A DNA stretch of 64,000 bases from Ammoniphilus resinae (GTDB taxonomy: Bacteria; Bacillota; Bacilli; Aneurinibacillales; RAOX-1). The notes below the pieces were generated by a model. It worked only from the letters and a program-made list of their open reading frames with translations, was not told the DNA's origin and ran no database searches. The stretch is from contig NZ_JAGGKT010000004.1 of NCBI RefSeq assembly GCF_017873965.1, positions 124,001-188,000 of the forward strand, written 5' to 3'. The translations under genes and the position numbers were made by a program. This document shows positions 35,653 to 44,040 of this stretch, piece after piece (the stretch's first letter is position 1; each line of letters begins with the position of its first letter).

Positions 35653-37071
35653 ATGAAAAAGAGATTATTCATTGGCGGTGAGTGGGTAGAGGGTAGTTCT
35701 TACTATGATTTAAAATCACCGTATAACGGAGAACTTCTTGCACAAATTCCTTTAGCTACAACAAGTGAGGTGAAAGCAGCCCTAGACCAGGCGGAAAAAG
35801 CATTCCAAGTGATTCGCCAGATGACGTCCCTCGAGCGGGCGACGATTTTGGAGAAGGCTTCCCAACTTTTTCAAGACCGTTTAGAGGAATGTGCCCAAAT
35901 TTTGGCAAAGGAAAATGCCAAGCCAATTAAAACAGCTCGAACGGAAATTAGTCGAACCATTGAAACTTACAAGTTTGCAGCGGAAGAAGCGAAACGAATT
36001 CATGGGGAAACCATTCCGATGGATGCCGCGATCAACGGAAAAGACCGATTTGCCTTCACGATTCGTGAGCCTCTGGGTATTATTGCAGCGATAACCCCGT
36101 TTAATTTCCCATTTAATCTGGTTGCACATAAACTGGGGCCTGCCATTGCGGTTGGGAATTCCGTAGTGCTAAAGCCAGCGAATCAAACTCCGCTAAGTGC
36201 TTTGATGACGGCAGAGATTTTTGCGGAAGCAGGCCTTCCTGCAGGGGGACTAAATGTGGTCACCGGAAGAGGCAGCGAAATTGGCGATGTATTAATTGGG
36301 GACTCTCGTGTGAAGATGATTACTTTCACCGGAAGTGTTGAAGTTGGACTGGGGATTAGGGAAAAGGCGGGCCTGAAAAAGGTGACATTGGAGTTAGGGT
36401 CGAATTCAGCCGTCATTGTTGACAGTGTGAATGATTTGGATGAGGTAGCCGCGCGTTGTGTGGAGGGATCCTTCGCCTTCTCTGGCCAAGTCTGTATCTC
36501 TGTCCAGCGAATCTATGTCAATCGCCAATTGTATGATTCTTTCTTAGAACATTTTATAGAGAAGACAAAATCCCTTGTCATCGGTGATCCCCAAGACGAA
36601 GGCACGAATTTATCGGCAATGATCTCGCCTGCCGAAGCGGAGCGTGTAGAAAATTGGTTGAACGAAGCCCGAAATTCCACCGCGAACATTGTCTACGGGG
36701 GAAATAGAGAAGGTGGAATTCTTCATCCGACAGTTATCACGGAAGTGAAGCCTACCATGGCTATTAGCTGCAAAGAGGCTTTTGCCCCGATTGTGTCGAT
36801 TGTTCCTTATGATTCCTTTGACCAGGCTATTGAATATGTGAATGATTCAGACTATGGCCTTCAAGCGGGGGTATACACCACTTCCATCGGTCAAGCCTTT
36901 GACGCCATTCGAAAAATTGAGGTCGGCGGAGTCATTATCAATGATATTCCGTCATTTAGAGTGGATCAGATGCCATATGGGGGGGTGAAAAATTCCGGAA
37001 CCGGCCGTGAGGGTGTGAAATATTCCGTAGAGGAAATGACAGAATTAAAATTGGTGTCTTTTAAACTGTAA
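35653..37071 (+). CDS. NAD(P)-dependent aldehyde dehydrogenase
   Basis: The 472-residue aldehyde dehydrogenase superfamily enzyme has the ITPFNFPFNLVAHKLGPAIA cofactor entry, FTGSVEVG, the catalytic Glu in LELGSNSAVIV, the nucleophilic Cys in FAFSGQVCISVQR, and a final PYGGVKNSGTGREG. The SGQVCISVQR context is typical of lactaldehyde/glyceraldehyde-type aldehyde dehydrogenases rather than betaine aldehyde enzymes. AGGAGGAGAG precedes ATG 35653, 22 bp after the alcohol dehydrogenase. It probably oxidises the aldehyde released by the HpcH/HpaI aldolase later in the operon (inference). Confidence 0.9.
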   Translation: MKKRLFIGGEWVEGSSYYDLKSPYNGELLAQIPLATTSEVKAALDQAEKAFQVIRQMTSLERATILEKASQLFQDRLEECAQILAKENAKPIKTARTEISRTIETYKFAAEEAKRIHGETIPMDAAINGKDRFAFTIREPLGIIAAITPFNFPFNLVAHKLGPAIAVGNSVVLKPANQTPLSALMTAEIFAEAGLPAGGLNVVTGRGSEIGDVLIGDSRVKMITFTGSVEVGLGIREKAGLKKVTLELGSNSAVIVDSVNDLDEVAARCVEGSFAFSGQVCISVQRIYVNRQLYDSFLEHFIEKTKSLVIGDPQDEGTNLSAMISPAEAERVENWLNEARNSTANIVYGGNREGGILHPTVITEVKPTMAISCKEAFAPIVSIVPYDSFDQAIEYVNDSDYGLQAGVYTTSIGQAFDAIRKIEVGGVIINDIPSFRVDQMPYGGVKNSGTGREGVKYSVEEMTELKLVSFKL

Positions 37072-37148
37072 AGGAAGTCGGTCTAAAGGATTATCTATAT
37101 TATGGAAAGCTCATTTTACAAGATTGAATGGATGAAAGAAGGTGTAAC

Positions 37149-38108
37149 GTGAAAAAGGTTATTTATATTCCCCAAGATATCATAGATGATGCAAAAGATT
37201 TTCTAATCCAACGTGGCTATCTATTGAAATTTGGGACAGGGATGGATCAGGCTACATTAATAGCAGAAGCCGAAGAATGTGACGCGATATTGGTAAGAAC
37301 GGCAGAAATTAGTGAACAAGTCATAACAGCTGCAAAACAATTGAAGATTATTGCCAAGCATGGTGTGGGTTTGGACAATATTGATGTCCAAGCGGCCACT
37401 GCAAGGGGGATCACGGTTACAAATGCCCCCTTGGCCAACGCCAATTCCGTAGCAGAGCATGTCATGGCGCTAATCCTAGGACTTTCTAAAAATCTTCGAG
37501 CCACGGACCAAGAATTGAGAAAAGGAAACTTTGAAATTCGTAATCAATTAATAGGGATGGATCTTGAAGGGAAGATCCTCGGTATAGCGGGTCTTGGCCG
37601 AATTGGCCGCTTGGTGGCAAAGAAAGCCTCTGCAGGATTCGGGATGAAGGTGATAGGATATGATCCTTATATGAAATCATCCTTTCCATCTGAAGTAGAA
37701 AAAGTGGACCATTGGGAGCAGTTATTTAGGGCCTCTGATATTGTCAGTCTTCACCTCCCTCTTTCCAAAGAAACCAAAGGAATTGTGGGATGGCAAGAAT
37801 TCTCCTGGATGAAACCGTCCGCTTTGTTTATTAATGCCTCCCGAGGTGAAGTCGTTCGTGAGGAAGATTTGGTAGAGGCGTTAAGAAGCGGACAAATCAA
37901 AGGGGCCGGCCTTGATGTATTTGAAGTGGAACCTCCGTTAGATGACAATCCATTGTTTGCTTTAGAAAATGTGCTAGTAACCCCCCATAATGCGGCTTTA
38001 ACAGAACAAGGCAGAAGAAAAATGGCCTTCCACGCCGCCATGGAGATCGATCGGGTGTTATCCGGGGAACAACCGGAATGGCCAGTAAATCATCCTTTAA
38101 ACCGGTAG
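37149..38108 (+). CDS. D-isomer-specific 2-hydroxyacid dehydrogenase
   Basis: The 319-residue protein resembles phosphoglycerate dehydrogenase-type enzymes. It has a NAD fold GIAGLGRIGRLVAKKASAGF, Arg in INASRGEVVREEDL, Glu in GLDVFEVEPP and His in TPHNAALT, which form the Arg-Glu-His catalytic set. GTG 37149 follows AAAGAAGG; the ATG at 37128 is less well placed. The enzyme class interconverts 2-hydroxy and 2-oxo acids. (S)-sulfolactate dehydrogenase (SlcC) belongs to the same family, which is of interest because an Ldh2-type enzyme and tripartite transporter follow, but substrate cannot be read from sequence. Confidence 0.88.
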   Translation: MKKVIYIPQDIIDDAKDFLIQRGYLLKFGTGMDQATLIAEAEECDAILVRTAEISEQVITAAKQLKIIAKHGVGLDNIDVQAATARGITVTNAPLANANSVAEHVMALILGLSKNLRATDQELRKGNFEIRNQLIGMDLEGKILGIAGLGRIGRLVAKKASAGFGMKVIGYDPYMKSSFPSEVEKVDHWEQLFRASDIVSLHLPLSKETKGIVGWQEFSWMKPSALFINASRGEVVREEDLVEALRSGQIKGAGLDVFEVEPPLDDNPLFALENVLVTPHNAALTEQGRRKMAFHAAMEIDRVLSGEQPEWPVNHPLNR

Positions 38109-38123
38109 AAGGGAGTGAACGAA

Positions 38124-38612
38124 ATGACTACAAAATTCACGAAAGACTTTTTTGCTGCATTAATATTCCTTGTACTCGGTGTTCTTATGTTTACGGAATC
38201 TTATAAAATTAAACAGCTTTCGTTTGGGATTGAGATTGGATCCGATTTTGTCCCCAAATTGATTGCGATCGGTATTATGGGAATGAGTCTTATACTTCTG
38301 ATTCAAAATGCAAGGAAAAAAGGATTAGCCAAACAGGCTCAAGCAACTGAGAAGCAACAAGAAGATAAGGGCATGAAAGTATCTTTTTATGGAACGATTG
38401 GACTTCTCACTATTTATGTGACATTGCTAGAGAAAATAGGTTTTGTTCCCATGACGATGTTGTATTTATTTATTCAAATGAACCTTTTGAAAAGTTCGTC
38501 TAAGAAGAACCAGTTCCTTATTGCCGGTTTATCCATAATATGTACCCTACTAGTCTATTATCTATTTAAAAATATCTTATATTTAATGCTGCCTGAAGGG
38601 ATTTTAGGATAG
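38124..38612 (+). CDS. tctB: TctB-type small membrane subunit of a tripartite tricarboxylate transporter
   Basis: The 162-residue protein has four hydrophobic segments (FFAALIFLVLGVLMF, LIAIGIMGMSLILLI, GTIGLLTIYVTLL, FLIAGLSIICTLLVYYLF) and the N-terminal FGIEIGSDFVPKLIA motif of TctB proteins. ATG 38124 follows GAAGGGAG. It forms the membrane complex with TctA and receives substrate from the TctC lipoprotein encoded two genes further on. Confidence 0.85.
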   Translation: MTTKFTKDFFAALIFLVLGVLMFTESYKIKQLSFGIEIGSDFVPKLIAIGIMGMSLILLIQNARKKGLAKQAQATEKQQEDKGMKVSFYGTIGLLTIYVTLLEKIGFVPMTMLYLFIQMNLLKSSSKKNQFLIAGLSIICTLLVYYLFKNILYLMLPEGILG

Positions 38613-38623
38613 GAGGGTTTTTT

Positions 38624-40144
38624 ATGACAGATATGATGTTAACTGGATTTATGGAGATTTTAAACATTAAATCCATTATATTAATTTCTTTGGGTGTGGG
38701 TGTGGGCTTGATTTTTGGGGCTATTCCCGGTCTTTCGGCAACGATGGCTATTGCCCTTTGCTTACCAGTGACATTTGGGATGACCCCGATTGATGGGATG
38801 GCATTGTTAATGGGTCTATACATTGGTGGGGTATCCGGCGGGTTGGTGCCTGCCATCTTAATGAATTTACCAGGAACACCGGCCTCTATCGCAACCACTT
38901 TTGATGGATATCCGATGACCAAGAAGGGTGAGGCGGGAAAGGCTTTAGGGCTAGGAATTGTCAGTTCTTTTCTAGGTGGGTTATTCAGTATTTTGGTATT
39001 GATCTTTATTTCACCCCCTTTGGCATCTATTGCCTTGAAGTTCGGACCCTATGAATACTTTGCCATTGCGATCTTTTCTTTAACGATGATTTCCAGTCTT
39101 TCTGGAGATTCCATGCCAAAAGGTGTACTTAGTGGGTTACTCGGCATGGCATTAGCGGTAATCGGGGCATCACCAATTGATGGCAATACACGGTTTACCT
39201 TTGGAATAACATCCCTTGACGGGGGCTTCAATCTCCTTGCGCTTCTGATCGGATTATTCGCCGTATCCGAAATTATTAGCGCAACAAAAGAAAAGAATCA
39301 AATCAACAGTCAAAACGTGGATGGTCCTAAAATCAAAGGCTTCGGTTTTTCTCTAAAAGAATTACTCGCACAAAAATGGAACCTGCTTCGTTCTAGTCTG
39401 ATAGGAACAGGAATTGGTATTCTTCCCGGAATCGGTGGAGGGACTTCCAATCTGATATCGTATATTGTGGCAAAAAACCAATCCAAGAATCCAGAAAATT
39501 ACGGGAAAGGGGATCCTTCAGGGGTCGTTGCATCGGAAACATCCAATAATGCATCCATTGGTGGTGCATTGGTGCCCCTTGTTACCCTTGGGATTCCGGG
39601 AGACACGGTGACTGCGCTGCTGATCGGGGGATTGATCCTTCATGGATTAACACCCGGCCCTACCTTATTCACTCAAAGTGGGGATGTGGTGTATGCCATC
39701 TTTGCTTCATTGCTGATCGCTAATGTGTTTATGATGGTCTTTTACTATATGGGCATTCGATGGTTTGTTCGTGTTCTAAGTGTCCCCAAATATATTTTGC
39801 TTCCTATTATCGTCGTCCTTTGTGCGGTAGGGGCTTACGGTCTAAATAATCGTGTTTTTGATATTGTAGCTATGTTGTTTTTCGGGGTGATGGGCTATAT
39901 CCTCCAAAAGTATAAATTCCCGCTTACTCCGATTATTTTAGGTTTTATTCTTTGCCCGATCGCTGAAACCAATTTATTAAGAGGGTTAATGTATTCCAAA
40001 GGAAGTTTCATGCCTTTCGTTACAGAGCCCATCGCGGCAGCTTTCTTATTAGCCACGGTGCTTTCCGTTGTGTTTACCATTCGCAAAAATAGGAAGAAGA
40101 AAAAAGCACAAAAAAACATGACCGAAGAGACAATGGCTGGATAA
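38624..40144 (+). CDS. tctA: TctA-type large membrane subunit of a tripartite tricarboxylate transporter
   Basis: The 506-residue multi-pass protein is of standard TctA length and carries the duplicated family signatures: GLIFGAIPGLSATMAIALCL with GVSGGLVPAILMNLPGTPAS, and GIGILPGIGGGTSNLISYIV with GALVPLVTLGIPGDTVTALL. It is the sodium- or proton-coupled permease subunit. It follows TctB by 11 bp with AGGAGGG before ATG 38624. Confidence 0.92.
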   Translation: MTDMMLTGFMEILNIKSIILISLGVGVGLIFGAIPGLSATMAIALCLPVTFGMTPIDGMALLMGLYIGGVSGGLVPAILMNLPGTPASIATTFDGYPMTKKGEAGKALGLGIVSSFLGGLFSILVLIFISPPLASIALKFGPYEYFAIAIFSLTMISSLSGDSMPKGVLSGLLGMALAVIGASPIDGNTRFTFGITSLDGGFNLLALLIGLFAVSEIISATKEKNQINSQNVDGPKIKGFGFSLKELLAQKWNLLRSSLIGTGIGILPGIGGGTSNLISYIVAKNQSKNPENYGKGDPSGVVASETSNNASIGGALVPLVTLGIPGDTVTALLIGGLILHGLTPGPTLFTQSGDVVYAIFASLLIANVFMMVFYYMGIRWFVRVLSVPKYILLPIIVVLCAVGAYGLNNRVFDIVAMLFFGVMGYILQKYKFPLTPIILGFILCPIAETNLLRGLMYSKGSFMPFVTEPIAAAFLLATVLSVVFTIRKNRKKKKAQKNMTEETMAG

Positions 40145-40174
40145 AAACTATGATCGGAAAGGTGATAGGAAAAA

Positions 40175-41230
40175 ATGAAAAGATATAACGCGGAAAAGTT
40201 AAAGCAATTGATCATTGATTCTTTTATGGCGGCCGGTTTGGACCAAGAACAAGCCGAAATTACGGGACAACATTTGATTTTTGCTGATCAACACGGGGTA
40301 GACACCCATGGGATTTTGCGGCTTCCCATCTATATTAAGCGTATTCAAGAAGGTTTAATCAATAAAACCCCGAACCTGGAGTGGTCAAATGAAACAAATA
40401 GTTCTGCCGTCCTTGATGCGGATAACGGGATGGGACATTATATTACACATTTGGCCATGCAAAAAGCGATAGAGAAAGCCAAGCAGCATACGATTAGTTT
40501 TATTACGGTTAAAAATGGAAATCACTTTGGGGCCTTAGCTTCCTATACCAAAATGGCGGCAAAACAAAAGATGATTGGTTTCATCACAACAAATACAGCT
40601 CCATTAATGGCACCTACAGGTGGTGCGGAGCGTGTTCTTGGCAATAACCCGCTTTCCTTTGCTGTTCCAAGAAAAAATGAACCACCTGTTGTCTTGGATA
40701 TGGCCTGCAGTAATGTTGCGGGCGGAAAATTAGTGTTGGCAAGTAAGAAAGGCGAGTCGATTCCTCTTGGATGGGCGTTAGATCGGGAAGGCAGACCGAC
40801 CACAGATCCATTTGAGGGATTTGAAAATGGCGGGGTGTTGTTGCCGATTGGGGGGCACAAAGGCTATGGTCTATCGCTAATCATGGATATCTTGACAGGT
40901 GTGCTTTCAGGCTCGAACTACGGGAAAAATGTCAACCGATTGTATGACACAAGTAAAGTGACTGGAATCGGGTATTCCATGATGGTCTTAAATATTGAAA
41001 GCTTCCTTCCTATGGATATATTCGAAGATCGATTAGAAGATTTATTGCATATGGTGGAGAATTCGAAAAAGGCGATGGATGTTGAGCGAATTTATCTTCC
41101 CGGGCAAATGGAAGAAAAGATTATTAGGGAGCGTCTTGAGCAAGGTGTACCGCTTCCCGATAAATTACATGCAGAGTTACTAGAATTAAGCAGTGAACTT
41201 GGGTTGGATAAAGGTCAATATGGCCTTTAA
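40175..41230 (+). CDS. Ldh2/MdhA-family malate/lactate-type dehydrogenase
   Basis: The 351-residue Ldh2/MdhA/YlbC-family NAD(P)-dependent 2-hydroxyacid dehydrogenase has the invariant active-site block FADQHGVDTHGILRLPIYI, NGNHFGALASY, TTNTAPLMAPTGGAERVLG and GHKGYGLSLIMDIL. This non-Rossmann fold includes malate, ureidoglycolate, 2,3-diketogulonate and (R)-sulfolactate (ComC) dehydrogenases. It is of the opposite type to the D-isomer enzyme at 37149; together the two could interconvert enantiomers through a shared 2-oxo acid (inference). It sits between the permease genes and the binding-protein gene. Confidence 0.9.
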   Translation: MKRYNAEKLKQLIIDSFMAAGLDQEQAEITGQHLIFADQHGVDTHGILRLPIYIKRIQEGLINKTPNLEWSNETNSSAVLDADNGMGHYITHLAMQKAIEKAKQHTISFITVKNGNHFGALASYTKMAAKQKMIGFITTNTAPLMAPTGGAERVLGNNPLSFAVPRKNEPPVVLDMACSNVAGGKLVLASKKGESIPLGWALDREGRPTTDPFEGFENGGVLLPIGGHKGYGLSLIMDILTGVLSGSNYGKNVNRLYDTSKVTGIGYSMMVLNIESFLPMDIFEDRLEDLLHMVENSKKAMDVERIYLPGQMEEKIIRERLEQGVPLPDKLHAELLELSSELGLDKGQYGL

Positions 41231-41260
41231 ACATAAAAATAAAAATGGGAGGGTCAATCT

Positions 41261-42307
41261 ATGAAAAAATTTACGTCCATGTTGTTTAGTTCTTTATTAG
41301 CAGTGTCCTTAATCGCTACCGGTTGTTCCCAACAACCACAGCCAACTGCAACCCCTAGCGGGAATGGTGAGAATCAGCAAAAGGAAACACCAGTAGACAA
41401 GCCAGTCGATTATCCGAAAAAGCCTATTCAATTAGTCATTCCTTTTGCTCCTGGCGGGGATACTGACTTGAATGCACGGGTGTTGGCCAAACATCTTGAG
41501 AAGGAGTTAGGACAGCCTGTTGTAGTTTCCAATGTAACAGGTGCAGGGGGATCTGTAGCTACACAAAAGGTAAAGGACTCTAAAGCAGATGGCTATACCG
41601 TTTTGTTCCATCATAACACCATGCTTTTGAATAATGTCCTAGGGGTAAGCCCGCTTAGCTTTAAAGATTTCGAAAGTGCCGGTATTGCAATGATGGACCT
41701 AACCAACACCTATACGGTGAGCAGTAAATCCAAGTATCACACCTTACAAGATTTTATCGACGAAGCTAAGAAAAGACCGAATGAACTGAATGTAGCCTCA
41801 GCGATTGCCAACTTTAGCCAATTAACATTTTTGGCATTCCAAAAAGAAACGGGGACGGAATTTAATATTATCGATGTCGGGGGAGGAAATGACCAAAAAA
41901 CAGCTTTACTTGCAGACCGTGTCGATTTGATCTATGGAACCTATTCTTTAGTTAAACCACATGTAGATTCAGGTGAATTCAGAGTATTAGGCTTCATGAG
42001 TGAGGAGAGAAATCCTGAGTTGCCTGATATTCCAACCTTTAAAGAGCAGGGAGTAAATTTAGTTTACGATAAGTTCTTCTTCCTTTCCTTCCCAAAGGAT
42101 ACACCAAAGGAGATCATAGGGAAGTTTAGCCAGGCCATGGAAAAGGTAAGCAATAGCAAGGAATATCAAGATGATCTTAAAAAACTATATGTGACACCAA
42201 AGTATATGCCTCCCGCCGATGCTGTTACCTACTTAGAGAATGTACAGAAAGAATATGAAAAGTTTAAAACAGATATGGAAAAACCAGTAGAAAAAGTAAA
42301 TCCTTAA
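41261..42307 (+). CDS. tctC: TctC-type substrate-binding lipoprotein of a tripartite tricarboxylate transporter
   Basis: The 348-residue protein has a lipoprotein signal peptide (MKKFTSMLFSSLLAVSLIAT, Cys22 next after G) and a low-complexity linker rich in Q, T and P. The Bug/TctC fold follows (YPKKPIQLVIPFAPGGDTDL; VSNVTGAGGSVATQKV). It captures the carboxylate outside the cell and delivers it to TctAB. The motif PFAPGGDTDLNARVLA contains the Asp that contacts the amino or hydroxyl group near carboxylates in Bug proteins. AATGGGAGGG precedes ATG 41261. Confidence 0.9.
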   Translation: MKKFTSMLFSSLLAVSLIATGCSQQPQPTATPSGNGENQQKETPVDKPVDYPKKPIQLVIPFAPGGDTDLNARVLAKHLEKELGQPVVVSNVTGAGGSVATQKVKDSKADGYTVLFHHNTMLLNNVLGVSPLSFKDFESAGIAMMDLTNTYTVSSKSKYHTLQDFIDEAKKRPNELNVASAIANFSQLTFLAFQKETGTEFNIIDVGGGNDQKTALLADRVDLIYGTYSLVKPHVDSGEFRVLGFMSEERNPELPDIPTFKEQGVNLVYDKFFFLSFPKDTPKEIIGKFSQAMEKVSNSKEYQDDLKKLYVTPKYMPPADAVTYLENVQKEYEKFKTDMEKPVEKVNP

Positions 42308-42335
42308 AATTGAAGACAAAAGGAGAATTCTACAG

Positions 42336-43106
42336 ATGGTTAAAAATAGGGTAAAAGAGAAGATCAAGCAGGGAGAGAAGGTTCTAGGGTGCTTCCTTAA
42401 TATTTATTCACCTGCTTTGGTGGAACTGATGGGGTATGCGGGATTTGATTTTATTGTTATTGATAACGAGCATGGCGGATTTTCAGATAGTGAGCTGGAA
42501 AATCTAATCCGTGCAGCTGAATGTGTGGACATTGTTCCCATTATTCGAATTGCTTATGATCCTTCCAGTATTCAGAAAGCCTTGGACCGCGGTGCACGTG
42601 GAATTCAAGTTCCGATGGTCAATACGAAGGAAGACGCGGAGAGAATTGTTAAATTGGCGAAGTATCCGCCTTTCGGTACACGTGGTGCGGCATTTTCCAT
42701 TCGACCCGCGAAATATGGAAGAATATCAGGTGAACAATTCTTAGATCATGAAGATGAAAACACGATGATCATCGTTCATATTGAAACACCGGAGGCCGCA
42801 AGGAATTTCGAGGAAATTATTCAAGTCCCTGGAATTGATGTCGCATTCATCGGCCCGACTGATTTATCTGTCAATATGGGATATAAAAAGGAAGGTTCAA
42901 AACATCCGGATGTTCAGAAAACAATACAAGAAATTTACGATCAGGCCAAAAAGATGAATTTCCCTGTAGGAACCATCGCACCTATTCAAAAAGACATTAA
43001 CCGGGCGATCGAACAAGGGAACAGCTATGTTGTAGGGGTAGGGAGCTCCATCTTCTTATCTACCTTTGATAATTATGTTGGGGAATGGGAAAAACATAAA
43101 ATCTAA
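42336..43106 (+). CDS. HpcH/HpaI-family class II aldolase
   Basis: The 256-residue TIM-barrel aldolase has DFIVIDNEHGGFSDSELENL, the Arg in PIIRIAYDPSSIQKALDRGA, metal ligand Glu in VHIETPEAARN, and Asp in FIGPTDLSVNMG. These enzymes cleave 4-hydroxy-2-oxo acids to pyruvate (or a related 2-oxo acid) plus an aldehyde. A product aldehyde would feed the aldehyde or alcohol dehydrogenase at the start of the operon (inference). It is followed by a terminator before the RraA gene. Confidence 0.9.
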   Translation: MVKNRVKEKIKQGEKVLGCFLNIYSPALVELMGYAGFDFIVIDNEHGGFSDSELENLIRAAECVDIVPIIRIAYDPSSIQKALDRGARGIQVPMVNTKEDAERIVKLAKYPPFGTRGAAFSIRPAKYGRISGEQFLDHEDENTMIIVHIETPEAARNFEEIIQVPGIDVAFIGPTDLSVNMGYKKEGSKHPDVQKTIQEIYDQAKKMNFPVGTIAPIQKDINRAIEQGNSYVVGVGSSIFLSTFDNYVGEWEKHKI

Positions 43107-43128
43107 TCTGATGAAGCTATAAAAAGGC

Positions 43129-43166
43129 GACCCCAGGACTTCTTATGTTCTTGGGGTACTTTTTTA
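43129..43166 (+). terminator. Internal terminator between aldolase and rraA-like genes
   Basis: ACCCCAGGAC pairs with GTTCTTGGGGT around TTCTTAT, followed by ACTTTTTT. It lies inside what is otherwise one operon and would lower expression of the last gene unless read through. Confidence 0.8.
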
Positions 43167-43191
43167 GGACTACATAGGAGGGTGAAATGTC

Positions 43192-43941
43192 ATGACAGAA
43201 AGATTATCAAAAGACACTTTGCTAAAGCTAAGACGATACAATAGCCCGACCATCTACAATGGTTGGGAGCAAATTACGAAACAAGATGTGACCAAAGGGA
43301 ACTTTAATCTTGATGAAGTCAAAGACTTTATGCCCCAGTTAGGTCCCATGGTCGGTTATGCGGTCACGCTCGTGATTGAACCTAGCAATATCGAACATAA
43401 AAAGCATAAAGTGGAAAGATTGAGAGAATATCGCAAATATATAGCAAGTGTCCCAGGTCCAAAGATTGTCGTAGTGAAAGACCTGGACAAAGTTCATGTG
43501 GGTTCCTTCTGGGGAGAAGTCAATGCGACCATTCACCGGTCGTTAGGATGTGTGGGCACTATTGTTGATGGGGCCGTCCGGGATGTAGATGAAATGGCTC
43601 AGGCGGGTTTGAAGGCACTTGCAAAAAGACTATGTGTTGGTCATGCTCACGTCACGCCAATCGATTGGAATTGTGAAGTCGAGGTGTTTGGCTGTAAGAT
43701 TAAACCCGGGGAGCTGATTCATGCAGACCAGCATGGCTTTCTCACCATTCCACAGGAAGATGAGGGCAGACTGCTCGAGGCAGCAGAGTTTATGGATCAA
43801 AACGAAATGAATACAGTCATCCCATCCGCTTGGAATACAGCGGGCAAGTCAACAGAAGAGATCCTTGCAGAAATAGAACGCGGCGGTGAAAAATTCAGGT
43901 CCGCTATGCGTAGTAAATTCCAAAAGGATGGAGAATGGTAG
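43192..43941 (+). CDS. RraA-family protein (possible 4-hydroxy-4-methyl-2-oxoglutarate aldolase / oxaloacetate decarboxylase)
   Basis: The 249-residue member of the RraA / HMG-aldolase fold has MVGYAVTLVIEPSN, GSFWGEVNATIHRSLGCVGT, then IVDGAVRDVDEMAQAGL with the Arg-Asp pair that marks the catalytically competent branch, and GELIHADQHGFLTIPQE. Such proteins cleave or decarboxylate 2-oxo acids with a divalent metal. RNase E inhibitor function is not expected in Bacillales. AGGAGGG precedes the ATG. It is probably the last step of the operon, acting on a 2-oxo acid product. Confidence 0.85.
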   Translation: MTERLSKDTLLKLRRYNSPTIYNGWEQITKQDVTKGNFNLDEVKDFMPQLGPMVGYAVTLVIEPSNIEHKKHKVERLREYRKYIASVPGPKIVVVKDLDKVHVGSFWGEVNATIHRSLGCVGTIVDGAVRDVDEMAQAGLKALAKRLCVGHAHVTPIDWNCEVEVFGCKIKPGELIHADQHGFLTIPQEDEGRLLEAAEFMDQNEMNTVIPSAWNTAGKSTEEILAEIERGGEKFRSAMRSKFQKDGEW

Positions 43942-43948
43942 TTAGGAG

Positions 43949-43980
43949 GGGGCGACCTAATCAAGGTCACCCTTTTTTCC
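43949..43980 (+). terminator. Terminator of the catabolic operon
   Basis: GGGCGACC and GGTCACCC form a stem with one mismatch around TAATCAA, followed by six T residues, directly after the rraA-like gene. Confidence 0.85.
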
Positions 43981-44040
43981 ATTCGAAGACGCAAGCCTCC
44001 TCGTGATGGCCTGCTTTTGGAGAACCTCCATGTTTTTTGT

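Noticed and set aside
43192-43941. Naming the RraA-family protein as ribonuclease E inhibitor
   Set aside because: Bacillales lack the classical RNase E target, and the operon context plus the DGAVRD motif favours an aldolase or decarboxylase.
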